Part shown: piece after piece, positions 34,852 to 42,885 of the stretch
How positions within the stretch are numbered: the stretch's first letter is position 1
How the letters are laid out: every line of letters starts with the position of its first letter
Source: Bacillota bacterium
GTDB taxonomy: Bacteria > Bacillota > Clostridia > Lachnospirales > Lachnospiraceae
Direction of reading: 5' to 3'
NCBI GenBank assembly: GCA_023398375.1
Contig: JAEWSH010000084.1
Location: 62,001 to 126,000, forward strand
DNA: 64,000 nucleotides
Notes under the pieces: model-generated
The model's input: only the letters and a program-made list of their open reading frames with translations
Databases searched by the model: none
Told to the model about the DNA's origin: nothing
Made by a program: the position numbers and the translations under genes

Positions 34852-35109
34852 TTAAATTAATGGCTTTACAAATAATAACAACATAGCGATCAACAGACCA
34901 TAAAGACCTGTTGTCTCAGCTACTGCCTGTCCTAAGAGCATCGTAGATGTGATATCAGATTTTGCTCCTGGATTACGTCCTACAGCTGCTGCTGCATGTC
35001 CTGCTGCGATACCCTGTCCAATACCAGGTCCGATACCTGCTATAACTGCAAGTCCTGCACCAATTGCGGAACAGCCTAAAATAAAGTTGGTATTAAAAAT
35101 CTCGTTCAT
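34852..35109 (-). CDS. ATP synthase F0 subunit c, sodium-type ligands
   Basis: 85 residues with two membrane hairpins. The ion-binding carboxylate is Glu65. Gln32, Val63, Thr66, Thr67 and Tyr70 occupy the positions that bind sodium in the Ilyobacter tartaricus c ring (there Gln32, Val63, Glu65, Ser66, Thr67, Tyr70), with only the conservative Ser66 to Thr change. The loop RNP at 45-47 contacts F1. By homology this rotor probably uses sodium, not protons; that is inference from known structures. Confidence 0.95.
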   Translation of the reverse strand: MNEIFNTNFILGCSAIGAGLAVIAGIGPGIGQGIAAGHAAAAVGRNPGAKSDITSTMLLGQAVAETTGLYGLLIAMLLLFVKPLI

Positions 35110-35172
35110 ATTTGTTTCCTCCTTAAAATAGTAATACTCGATATTTTATATTTTTTTATTGACAATTAGAAA

Positions 35173-35892
35173 TTATTCATTGCCAATTGCATCTGACACA
35201 TATGTCATTGTCAGCATACAGAATACATATGTCTGAATTGCTCCTGAGAACAAATCAAAGTATACATGAAGAGCTGCCGGCCAGATGATTGCGATCCTGG
35301 ATAGCAGACCATATATGAGTGCCATCATTACTGTACCTGATAATACGTTAGCAAATAAACGTAATGATAATGAGATTGGAACTGCGATATCACCAATAAT
35401 ATTAATTGGCGCCCAGATCGGCCATGGATCACACAGACCCTTAAGAACACCCGAAACTTTCTGATGTTTTAACTTATTAAAATGAATTAATGTAAAAGTC
35501 ATGACACCAAGCGGAAGCGTAACCCCATAATCTGCTGTGGGCGGCCTCAGACCCAGCAGTCCGGATATATTGCTTATTAGTATAAAAATAAATATGGTAC
35601 CGATATAATTACGGAATTTAACTCCATTTTTTCCCATCGTTGCATCTACCATTCCATCTAGCAATTCGACAACCGATTCAACAATGTTCTGAAATGTTCC
35701 CGGTACCTGCGTTGCATGTTTTATGGCTCGATTTGCCGCAAAAGCAAATCCAATAATGATCAGCATTACAATCAAGACACACACATGCGTAGTTGTTATC
35801 CAGACTGTCTGACCAAATAATTCGTAGGAAAAAACACCATGAATCATAAAATCAATATCAGCTCCACCAGATAACAAAATTCCTTGTCCCAT
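35173..35892 (-). CDS. ATP synthase F0 subunit a
   Basis: 239 residues from the ATG at 35892, which follows a strong AAGGAGGTG site; the 11-residue upstream extension reads through that site and is rejected. Five or so membrane segments are seen, and the essential arginine lies in SLRLFANVLSG (Arg178). It forms the ion half-channels next to the c ring. Confidence 0.95.
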   Translation of the reverse strand: MGQGILLSGGADIDFMIHGVFSYELFGQTVWITTTHVCVLIVMLIIIGFAFAANRAIKHATQVPGTFQNIVESVVELLDGMVDATMGKNGVKFRNYIGTIFIFILISNISGLLGLRPPTADYGVTLPLGVMTFTLIHFNKLKHQKVSGVLKGLCDPWPIWAPINIIGDIAVPISLSLRLFANVLSGTVMMALIYGLLSRIAIIWPAALHVYFDLFSGAIQTYVFCMLTMTYVSDAIGNE

Positions 35893-35930
35893 ACATTCAC
35901 CTCCTTGCGATTTTTTTTCTAACACAATGC

Positions 35931-36359
35931 TTATGAAGGCTTTTCTTCTTCATTTTTTTGTATCTTTTGCAAAAATTTATGAGTAATCGGCTGTAGATAA
36001 GCCGCTACTTTCAAACACATTACTCCCAGAAAAGAAGCTAAAGGATTGGCGATTCCCGTATACATAACGACTGCAAGCATTACTGTTACAAATAGATATC
36101 GCAGTATACTATGCAGACGAATCCTCTTTTCCGCTTCTCCCCGTTCAAGATCAACTGCCATGTCCAATGCCCATGCCATATGAACCGCCATAGCAAGTGC
36201 TATCAGAATTCCAATTAACAGTCCAGTACTATAACCTATCTTGTCAGTAACGAACCACACCCCGGCAGCCTGAAAAAAAACACCACATCCAACAATTGCA
36301 GCTAATAATTCCAACAGGACTTTATTTAATTTATTTAACTTATCTATCATCTTTTTCAT
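35931..36359 (-). CDS. ATP synthase subunit I-like membrane protein
   Basis: About 142 residues with four hydrophobic segments and a basic C-terminal tail. The place between the small leading gene and atpB, together with its hydrophobic profile, fits AtpI, which helps assemble the c ring and has been linked to ion uptake. The start could be any of three in-frame Met codons; this one has GAGG upstream and overlaps the end of the previous gene. Confidence 0.75.
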   Translation of the reverse strand: MKKMIDKLNKLNKVLLELLAAIVGCGVFFQAAGVWFVTDKIGYSTGLLIGILIALAMAVHMAWALDMAVDLERGEAEKRIRLHSILRYLFVTVMLAVVMYTGIANPLASFLGVMCLKVAAYLQPITHKFLQKIQKNEEEKPS

Positions 36360-36573
36360 CCTTATCCTCATAGATCCGTCTTGCCAAAATAAATATATTG
36401 CGGAATCCTGCTACCGCTCCTACAAAAAAGAGAATAATCATAAAAAAAGATGTTCCAAGACGTCTATCTAAAAACATCCCCGCAAAAGAACAGATAAAGA
36501 TCGGCACCAGCATATTGATTCCGAACTGACTAATGAGCGTTAAAGAACGAAATACCTTTTTTTTCTTTTTCAC
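36340..36573 (-). CDS. AtpZ/AtpI-like small membrane protein (GTG start)
   Basis: 77 residues starting with GTG behind AGGAGAGG. Two membrane segments (about 14-32 and 43-63) flank a short loop with FLDRRLG, matching the AtpZ type (putative F0F1-ATPase subunit, Mg/Ca transport). It is the first gene of the ATP synthase operon and follows a strong promoter. Confidence 0.8.
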   Translation of the reverse strand: MKKKKKVFRSLTLISQFGINMLVPIFICSFAGMFLDRRLGTSFFMIILFFVGAVAGFRNIFILARRIYEDKDEKDDR

Positions 36574-36602
36574 ATGCCTCTCCTTTTTTCCCTTACCATA
36601 AA

Positions 36603-36631
36603 ATTATATCCATTTTTGTAAATATTGTCTA
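36603..36631 (-). promoter_or_regulatory. Promoter of the ATP synthase operon
   Basis: On the minus strand, TAGACA (36626-36631), a 17-base spacer and TATAAT (36603-36608) precede the first gene by about 25 bases. This is a near-consensus sigma-A promoter. Confidence 0.8.
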
Positions 36632-36751
36632 GCAAAATGAATTTATTTTATACATTTTAAATAATTTATAGGAAACTATATTTTGATTGACTTTTATATT
36701 CAAAAAGAGTACGATTTTGGCAAATACTTTTTGAGAAAGGCGGTTTTTTTT

Positions 36752-37294
36752 GTGCAACAGGTTATCATACGCAATGCTTTCCCTGAAGATGCAGATGCGA
36801 TACTAGCTATTTATACCCATTATATCCTGAAAACAGCAATTACTTTCGAAATAGAAGTTCCTTCGCTGCCCGATTTTAAAGAGCGGATTCGTAACATTTC
36901 TTCAAAATATCCTTACTTTGTTGCTGTTCTTGGCAACAACATAGCAGGCTATGCATACGCCTCTGCATTTAAAGGACGCGCTGCATATGACTGGTCTGTA
37001 GAGACTTCCATTTATGTAGATAAAACAATTTGCCGCAAAGGAATTGGCCGCAAATTATATACAGCATTAGAAAATGCGCTGAAAAAACAGCATATTTGTA
37101 ATTTATGTGCCTGTATCACGTATCCAAATCCGTCAAGTATCGCTTTTCATGAATCATTAGGTTATCAGACCGTGGCGCACTTTCATAAATCCGGATACAA
37201 ATTTGACACCTGGCATGATATCATATGGATGGAAAAATTCATTCATGAACATGCGATCCCTCCGGAATCTTTTCTCCCATATAATACTTTATAG
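36752..37294 (+). CDS. GNAT-family N-acetyltransferase, phosphinothricin-acetyltransferase-like
   Basis: 180 residues from GTG at 36752 behind GAGAAAGG; the longer frame at 36683 begins at TTG without a site. The acetyl-CoA site shows as YVDKTICRKGIGRKLY (near residue 90), and the C-terminal half has ITYPNPSSIAFHESLGYQTV and FHKSGYKFDTWHDIIWM, typical of the phosphinothricin/methionine-sulfone group. The natural substrate is unknown. It may share a transcript with the next gene. Confidence 0.85.
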   Translation: MQQVIIRNAFPEDADAILAIYTHYILKTAITFEIEVPSLPDFKERIRNISSKYPYFVAVLGNNIAGYAYASAFKGRAAYDWSVETSIYVDKTICRKGIGRKLYTALENALKKQHICNLCACITYPNPSSIAFHESLGYQTVAHFHKSGYKFDTWHDIIWMEKFIHEHAIPPESFLPYNTL

Positions 37295-37332
37295 AATACT
37301 TTACGCATGTACCCATGCAGATTGGAGCATTA

Positions 37333-37809
37333 ATGGCAAATCCTATTTTGTATCGTAAGCGAATTATTCCCAATGAATGTGTATTATTAGAAAATGATAT
37401 TATTTTGCAGCGCAGTAATGACACTATTGTCACAAAATGGAACGCTCTAAAGCCGAAAAAAGATCTACATCATGGCTATTCCTGTTACTACTTAAATGAA
37501 GGATTCAAAATCAGTAAGTTCTATCGTGAAGATGGTTCTCTTCTCTATTGGTACTGCGATATTGTGGAATATGAATACCATGCGGACAAGCAGGAATACA
37601 TCATTACAGATCTTCTCGCCGATGTCATTATTTATCCCGACGGTCTCGTCAAAGTTATCGACCTTGATGAACTTGTAGCTGCGTTTGATTCAAAGCTCAT
37701 TACTGACTATCAGATAAAGAAGGCACTTCTTAACTTAAATAATCTGTTATCAACTATTTATTCAGCAAAATTCAGTTCCATAAAGTATCAGCTCGAGCAG
37801 TACGAATAG
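37333..37809 (+). CDS. DUF402 domain protein
   Basis: 158 residues from the ATG at 37333, six bases after GGAG. Residues about 45-150 match the DUF402 pattern (YLNEGFKISKFYREDG, then YWYCDIVEYEY and VIIYPDGLVKVIDLDEL). Relatives include nucleoside-phosphate hydrolases such as FomD-like proteins, so phosphoryl-ester hydrolysis is possible but unproven. A strong terminator follows. Confidence 0.8.
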   Translation: MANPILYRKRIIPNECVLLENDIILQRSNDTIVTKWNALKPKKDLHHGYSCYYLNEGFKISKFYREDGSLLYWYCDIVEYEYHADKQEYIITDLLADVIIYPDGLVKVIDLDELVAAFDSKLITDYQIKKALLNLNNLLSTIYSAKFSSIKYQLEQYE

Positions 37810-37837
37810 CATTGTACAATTATATAGATAAAGAGAT

Positions 37838-37871
37838 GACCAAAGACATTTTTTGTCTTTGGTCTTTTTTT
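37838..37871. terminator. Bidirectional terminator after the DUF402 gene
   Basis: GACCAAAGACA and its exact complement enclose a short T loop and end in seven Ts; convergent genes share it. Confidence 0.92.
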
Positions 37872-39026
37872 CTAATAAAATATATGTCCGCCAATAGAGA
37901 TTCCCGTAAGTCCTTCTATCGGTGTTCTAAAATATACACAATTTCCTACATTGGTATTACCAGCCATCGCTTCATCTGCTGCCTGATAACAACTGGAGGT
38001 AGCCGTACCATTCGCAAGTGCCAGGTCAAATCGTCCGCTGGTTACTGGTGAAAATTGCTTTCTTTGATAAATAACGCCAGTTATTGTATCTGGATAACAG
38101 GAACTCAGAAGACGATTTACTACAACTGCCCCAACTGCAAGCTTTCCAGCATAAGGCTCTCCACCCGCTTCACAATATATAATGGTCGCTATCATCTTTC
38201 TGTCTGTTTCGGAAAATGTAACTTGAGAAATGTCTCTCTTCGCAGACGAAGCTGCTAATTTAGACATTGCAAGCTCCTGCTCATATTGCTTTTTAAGAGC
38301 TGCTATATTCGCATCCTGTTGTGCCATTTGTGCTTCATATGCAAGTGCTTCCTGTTCTGCTGCAGAAATCTGACCGGAATAACTTGCTATGGAACTGGAA
38401 GTCTTTGCCACTAGCGCCTCTACCTCTTTTTGTTTCTCTTCCACTTCAGCCTTCATGGTATCTAGATCTTCTTTTTCCTGTTCCAGATCAGCTTCTTTTT
38501 CTGCGATTGTATCCTTAATCTCCTGATATTCCACCAACATCTTTCGATCGTATTCGGATACTTTATTAATATACTCGGTCTTATTTAAAAAGTCACCGAA
38601 GTTCCTGGATGAAAAGACCATCTCAAGATAAGCGCTATCTCCTCGCTCATACATGAATTTTATTCTTTTCTTCATGCATTCATACTGGTACTCTTCAGTT
38701 GCCTTTGCCTCTTCTAAGTCAGCCTGTGTTTTAGTGATCTCATCATTTTTATCAGAAATTTCTTGTTCCAGTCTTTCAAGCTTATCAGATACTTCTGTCA
38801 GTTGTGAATTAAAATTATTCAATTCCCCTTGAAGTCCCTGCTTGGCCCCTTCTAAACCATCGATTTGTTCTTTTTTGTCATCCAACTGTGATTGCGTTTG
38901 ATTTTTTTCCTGTTTTGCTTTATTCAGTTTATCAAGTGTCGAGCTTGCCGCCTGCACACGAATTCCAGTTGTTAAAACAATGATTGCCAATAAGGTAGTG
39001 AGCACTCTCCCAGGTGCCTTTTTCAT
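37872..39026 (-). CDS. Secreted SleB-type cell wall hydrolase with coiled-coil stalk
   Basis: 384 residues. An N-terminal signal peptide (about 1-27, ending VQAAS) leads to a long coiled coil (about 30-235, rich in Glu, Lys and Gln) like PcsB/FtsX partner proteins. The C-terminal domain (about 265-384) is Hydrolase_2/SleB: TIIYCEAGGEPYAGKLAVGAVVVNR is spread over 285-310, followed by FSPVTSGRF and NCVYFRTPI. The conserved Glu in YCEAGGE is the likely catalytic residue. It may act in vegetative wall turnover or spore germination. Confidence 0.88.
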   Translation of the reverse strand: MKKAPGRVLTTLLAIIVLTTGIRVQAASSTLDKLNKAKQEKNQTQSQLDDKKEQIDGLEGAKQGLQGELNNFNSQLTEVSDKLERLEQEISDKNDEITKTQADLEEAKATEEYQYECMKKRIKFMYERGDSAYLEMVFSSRNFGDFLNKTEYINKVSEYDRKMLVEYQEIKDTIAEKEADLEQEKEDLDTMKAEVEEKQKEVEALVAKTSSSIASYSGQISAAEQEALAYEAQMAQQDANIAALKKQYEQELAMSKLAASSAKRDISQVTFSETDRKMIATIIYCEAGGEPYAGKLAVGAVVVNRLLSSCYPDTITGVIYQRKQFSPVTSGRFDLALANGTATSSCYQAADEAMAGNTNVGNCVYFRTPIEGLTGISIGGHIFY

Positions 39027-39075
39027 CCCCTCACCTCCTCTTGCCTCTTGCGTATTTTAGCAGATCTTTTTATTT

Positions 39076-39561
39076 TTAAAACTCAAGAACTACTTTTCGA
39101 CCGGTTCTCTTATATTGATAAAATTCAACACCTGCAGCTTTGAGCATTTTCTTAGAAGCTTCTACTGACGGTGTTCCATCATATTTATCTGAGTCATATA
39201 CAATTGTCTTAATACCAGCCTGAATAATGGCTTTCGCGCATTCATTACAAGGAAATAATGATACATATAGCTTTGTTCCTTCCAGACTGCCGCCCCGGTA
39301 ATTTAGAATGGCATTCAATTCACTATGTGTGACAAATGGATATTTCGTATCCAGTTCATTTCCTTCTCGTGCCCATGGAAATATATCGTCTGAACAGCCC
39401 ATCGGAAAACCATTATAACCCATAGAAAGAATCTTATTATCCTGGCTTACAATACAGGCCCCAACCTGTGTATGCGGATCTTTAGAGCGCAAACCAGACA
39501 ATTTAGATATCCCCATAAAATATTCATCCCAAGATATATAGTCCTCTCTTTTATTACCCAT
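39076..39561 (-). CDS. dCMP deaminase family protein
   Basis: 161 residues from the ATG behind AGAGGAA. The zinc site is HSE (in VTHSELNAI) and PCNEC, the classical cytidine/dCMP deaminase arrangement. It would deaminate dCMP to dUMP for thymidylate synthesis; ComEB-type relatives have a similar sequence. It is followed on the transcript by the sleB-like gene and preceded by upp and rpiB, so a nucleotide-metabolism cluster is likely. Confidence 0.92.
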   Translation of the reverse strand: MGNKREDYISWDEYFMGISKLSGLRSKDPHTQVGACIVSQDNKILSMGYNGFPMGCSDDIFPWAREGNELDTKYPFVTHSELNAILNYRGGSLEGTKLYVSLFPCNECAKAIIQAGIKTIVYDSDKYDGTPSVEASKKMLKAAGVEFYQYKRTGRKVVLEF

Positions 39562-39596
39562 AAGCAATTTCCTCTTCTCAATTTAGATATCTGGCT

Positions 39597-40226
39597 TTAC
39601 TTTGTGCCAAAAATTCTGTCCCCGGCGTCACCGAGACCCGGAATAATATAACCATGATCATTCAATCTTTCATCCAGAGCACCTACATATACATCAACAT
39701 CCGGATGAACTTCCTGCATCCTGGCAATTCCCTCCGGTGCAGCAATAATACACATAAAATGAATATTCTTACATCCCTTATCTTTTAACATTTGAATTGC
39801 AGCAACTGAAGAACCACCCGTCGCAAGCATGGGGTCTACCACAAAAATTTCTCTTTCTGCACAATCAGCAGGAAGTTTGCAGTAATATTCTACCGGCTCC
39901 AATGTATCAGGATCACGATACAATCCGATATGCCCCACTTTTGCGGCTGGAATCAGTGTAAGCATACCATCTACCATACCAAGTCCCGCGCGAAGGATCG
40001 GAATAACTGCCATTTTCTTACCCTTTAATTCCTTTACTGTTGTTTTACAAATAGGCGTCTCTATTTCAACGTCTGCCAGAGGTAGGTCTCTTGTTGCTTC
40101 ATAGCAGATCAACATTGCAATTTCACTGATTGTTTGTCTAAAATCCTTGGTTCCGGTCTCTTTTCTTCTAATGACTCCAATCTTATGTTGAATTAATGGA
40201 TGATTCATAATTACTATTTTTTTCAT
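39597..40226 (-). CDS. Uracil phosphoribosyltransferase Upp
   Basis: 209 residues from the ATG at 40226 that follows AGGAGGAC; the longer frame at 40256 reads through that site. The PRPP-binding loop VVDPMLATGGSS is near residue 128 and the C terminus has YIIPGLGDAGDRIFGT. It salvages uracil to UMP using PRPP. It lies between rpiB and the dCMP deaminase. Confidence 0.96.
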   Translation of the reverse strand: MKKIVIMNHPLIQHKIGVIRRKETGTKDFRQTISEIAMLICYEATRDLPLADVEIETPICKTTVKELKGKKMAVIPILRAGLGMVDGMLTLIPAAKVGHIGLYRDPDTLEPVEYYCKLPADCAEREIFVVDPMLATGGSSVAAIQMLKDKGCKNIHFMCIIAAPEGIARMQEVHPDVDVYVGALDERLNDHGYIIPGLGDAGDRIFGTK

Positions 40227-40268
40227 TTTTTGTCCTCCTAAATGCGGCTTCCACACGCATAAATTATC

Positions 40269-40697
40269 TTAGTCTTCTATTTTATTAATACGACGAATGT
40301 GCCTTTCGTCATTAGAAAATTCTGTGTCCAAAAATGTATCTACGATATCCTTGGCAAGTTCCGGACCTACAATACCAGCTCCCATTGCTAACACATTTGC
40401 ATTATTATGAAGTCTGGTAAGTTTTGCTGACAATGGATCAGCACACAATGCAGCCCTGATACCCTTTTCTTTATTTGCTGTAATTGAGATGCCGATTCCA
40501 GTTGTACATATCACAATCCCTTTTTCGCATTCCCCGCTTGCCACTGATTTGGCAACTGCCCTGCCATATTCCGGATAATCACAAGAATCCTTATTCATAC
40601 ATCCATAATCCTTATAAAGAATTCTTCTTTCATCCAAATGTTTTAATATTTCTTGTTTTAAATCATATCCGCCATGGTCGCAACCTATTGCTATCAT
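40269..40697 (-). CDS. Ribose-5-phosphate isomerase B (RpiB)
   Basis: 142 residues. The opening IAIGCDHGGYDLK, the active-site motif CTTGIGISITANK and the C-terminal RHIRRINKIE match RpiB. It interconverts ribulose 5-phosphate and ribose 5-phosphate and so feeds PRPP formation. It is 23 bases after the Sua5 gene. Confidence 0.93.
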   Translation of the reverse strand: MIAIGCDHGGYDLKQEILKHLDERRILYKDYGCMNKDSCDYPEYGRAVAKSVASGECEKGIVICTTGIGISITANKEKGIRAALCADPLSAKLTRLHNNANVLAMGAGIVGPELAKDIVDTFLDTEFSNDERHIRRINKIED

Positions 40698-40720
40698 AGT
40701 AATCTCCTTTTCTTCTTATA

Positions 40721-41785
40721 TTATAAATATATAATTTTATGACCGGCCGCTTTTAATAGTCGGTTCATAATTGCCTGTCCCATTCCTACCGTTGAAAAAG
40801 CTTCCGAATAAATAATCGTAACATTTTCATCGTCAAATTCCCGCAGAAATTGATAAAGCGCTTTTGCTATAGATGCATCATCTGAACGGCTTCCTACACT
40901 TTTCACAGAATCCGCAGAATAATTTGCAATATTTTCCTGTGTACCGATAATTCCTACCTTTTCTCCTTCTTGCTGTTTCTCTTTGGTCAGTTTATTTATC
41001 ATTTCACAGACAGCTCTCTGATCGCCATCTATAATCGTAAGGTCACCTTTTGGCGCATAATGCCGATATTTCATCCCCGGTGCCTTTGGCGCCTGCTTAC
41101 TGTTTCCATCCAAAATGGTCCTGTCTACATTAACTTCGCCCAGTACTTTAGTTAGCATCTCCAATGTAATATAACCCGGTCTTAAAATCGTTGGTCTGTT
41201 ATCTGTTAGATCCACAATTGTAGATTCCAATCCAATACCAATTGCACCTCCGTCTATGATCATTTCAATTCTTCCATCCATATCTTCAGCCACATATTTT
41301 GCTAATGTTGGACTTGGTTTCCCCGATATATTGGCACTTGGTGCCGCAATATATCCTCCTGCTGCTTCAATCAGTGCCAACGCGATCTTATGGTCGGGCA
41401 TTCTGACAGCAACCGTATTCAGACCACCTGTTGTTTCTTTGGGCACTACATCACTTTTATTGAAGATCATAGTCAACGGACCAGGCCAAAAAGCATCTGC
41501 CAGTTTCTTTCCAGCTTCGGGAATCTGTGTTACTATTTTCTCTAATGCCTGCATATTAGCAATATGCACGATTAGTGGATTGTCCGAAGGCCTTCCTTTT
41601 GCTGCGTATATCTTTCCGGAAGAGTGCGGATTCAATGCATCTCCTCCCAATCCGTATACAGTCTCTGTCGGAAAGGCAACCAACCCGCCTTCCTGTAAGA
41701 TCTTACCTGCTCTGACGACCGCATCAGAATCTATATTTTCTTCGTCTATTGCAATTTGCTCTGTCTTTAACTTTTTTTCTGTCAT
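40721..41785 (-). CDS. L-threonylcarbamoyladenylate synthase (Sua5/YwlC)
   Basis: 354 residues: the YrdC-like catalytic domain (about 20-205, FPTETVYGLGGDA and KGRPSDNPLIVH) plus the C-terminal Sua5 domain with GIIGTQENIA. The enzyme makes threonylcarbamoyl-AMP for tRNA t6A37. No good ribosome site precedes the ATG, though AAGG and a small GTTATG/CATAAC hairpin lie about 15 bases upstream. The operon runs sua5-rpiB-upp-dcmp deaminase-sleB. Confidence 0.93.
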   Translation of the reverse strand: MTEKKLKTEQIAIDEENIDSDAVVRAGKILQEGGLVAFPTETVYGLGGDALNPHSSGKIYAAKGRPSDNPLIVHIANMQALEKIVTQIPEAGKKLADAFWPGPLTMIFNKSDVVPKETTGGLNTVAVRMPDHKIALALIEAAGGYIAAPSANISGKPSPTLAKYVAEDMDGRIEMIIDGGAIGIGLESTIVDLTDNRPTILRPGYITLEMLTKVLGEVNVDRTILDGNSKQAPKAPGMKYRHYAPKGDLTIIDGDQRAVCEMINKLTKEKQQEGEKVGIIGTQENIANYSADSVKSVGSRSDDASIAKALYQFLREFDDENVTIIYSEAFSTVGMGQAIMNRLLKAAGHKIIYL

Positions 41786-42002
41786 ACTTGTTTGTTATGC
41801 CTTCACATAACATCTTTCACCTCACATTACTGAACTTTTTGCAAAAGTTCCCACTGAACATCATACCATACTTTTACTGCCTAGAAAAGTATATAAAATT
41901 ATGATTCGGCTGCCATTTACACTATTTTTCACTTTACTAACCATAAATTATTCGTTACAATGACTTTTATATACAATTATATATGAGAAAGGAAACAAAC
42001 AA

Positions 42003-42524
42003 ATGGCTCAAAATCCAATAGTAACTATCGAAATGGAAAACGGTGATATTCTGAAAGCAGAACTCTTTCCAGATATTGCTCCTATTTCAGTAAATAACTT
42101 TATATCTTTGATTCAACAGAAATTTTATGATGGTCTTATCTTTCACAGAGTCATCAAAGGATTCATGATTCAGGGTGGCTGCCCTGAAGGAACTGGTATG
42201 GGCGGTCCTGGATATAGTATTAAGGGAGAGTTCTCAAGTAACGGTGTAGCAAATAAACTTCTTCATACCGCTGGCGTTTTGTCTATGGCAAGGAGCATGC
42301 ACCCAGATTCAGCAGGATCTCAATTCTTTATTATGCATAATGACGCACCGCACTTGGATGGTGCTTATGCCGCTTTTGGCAAAATAACAGAAGGCATGAA
42401 CATCGTGAATAAAATTGCTGAGACAAATACCGACTACTCAGACAGGCCACTTGAATCACAGCAAATAAAAACCATGACTGTTGATACATTTGGTGTAGAT
42501 TACCCTGAACCTGATAAATTGTAG
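42003..42524 (+). CDS. Cyclophilin-type peptidyl-prolyl isomerase
   Basis: 173 residues, with FHRVIKGFMIQGG near 50, MARSMHPDSAGSQFFI near 93 and AAFGKITEG near 123. These are the active-site segments of cyclophilins. No signal peptide is present, so it is cytoplasmic. The ATG follows GAGAAAGG; a clean terminator follows the stop. Confidence 0.95.
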   Translation: MAQNPIVTIEMENGDILKAELFPDIAPISVNNFISLIQQKFYDGLIFHRVIKGFMIQGGCPEGTGMGGPGYSIKGEFSSNGVANKLLHTAGVLSMARSMHPDSAGSQFFIMHNDAPHLDGAYAAFGKITEGMNIVNKIAETNTDYSDRPLESQQIKTMTVDTFGVDYPEPDKL

Positions 42525-42546
42525 ACTTTTTATATACATCTTAACC

Positions 42547-42572
42547 AAAAAGGCTCTCTCAGAGCCTTTTTT
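42547..42572 (+). terminator. Terminator of the cyclophilin gene
   Basis: AAAAAGGCTCT and AGAGCCTTTTTT enclose a three-base loop and end in a run of six Ts. Confidence 0.88.
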
Positions 42573-42885
42573 CACGCTTTTTATTCATAATCTGTTCATA
42601 ATTAATTTAAAAAAACTTAATTCACGCAACACTGTTTATACAAATCTTTTCCGTATACTATCATTATAAGTTACAAACAAGCGAAACAAAGAACTACAAT
42701 TAAAAATGCCAGACACAGTATTAATAATACTTTTAAATAACTTTTTCATAATAAATGCCAAGTAAACATAGGTTTACTTGGCATCCTCCCTTTTTAGGGA
42801 ATTTTTATGATTTACTTTCATGACTGTTGAATTGATATCATAGTATTATATACAACAAGACGAAACATGAAGGAAAATATTAATT
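42573..42885 (+). other. Non-coding leader region before the symporter gene
   Basis: About 310 bases with no credible gene. It contains a perfect hairpin at 42755-42784 (see separate entry) and, right after it, a small CCCT/AGGG pairing followed by AATTTTT. A TATACT hexamer at about 42654 could start a short transcript. It may be a small RNA or a leader that attenuates the symporter gene. Confidence 0.4.
42755..42784 (+). promoter_or_regulatory. Perfect hairpin in the symporter leader
   Basis: ATGCCAAGTAAAC pairs exactly with GTTTACTTGGCAT over a four-base ATAG loop. It lacks a direct T run, so it may be a regulatory hairpin rather than a simple terminator. Confidence 0.55.
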
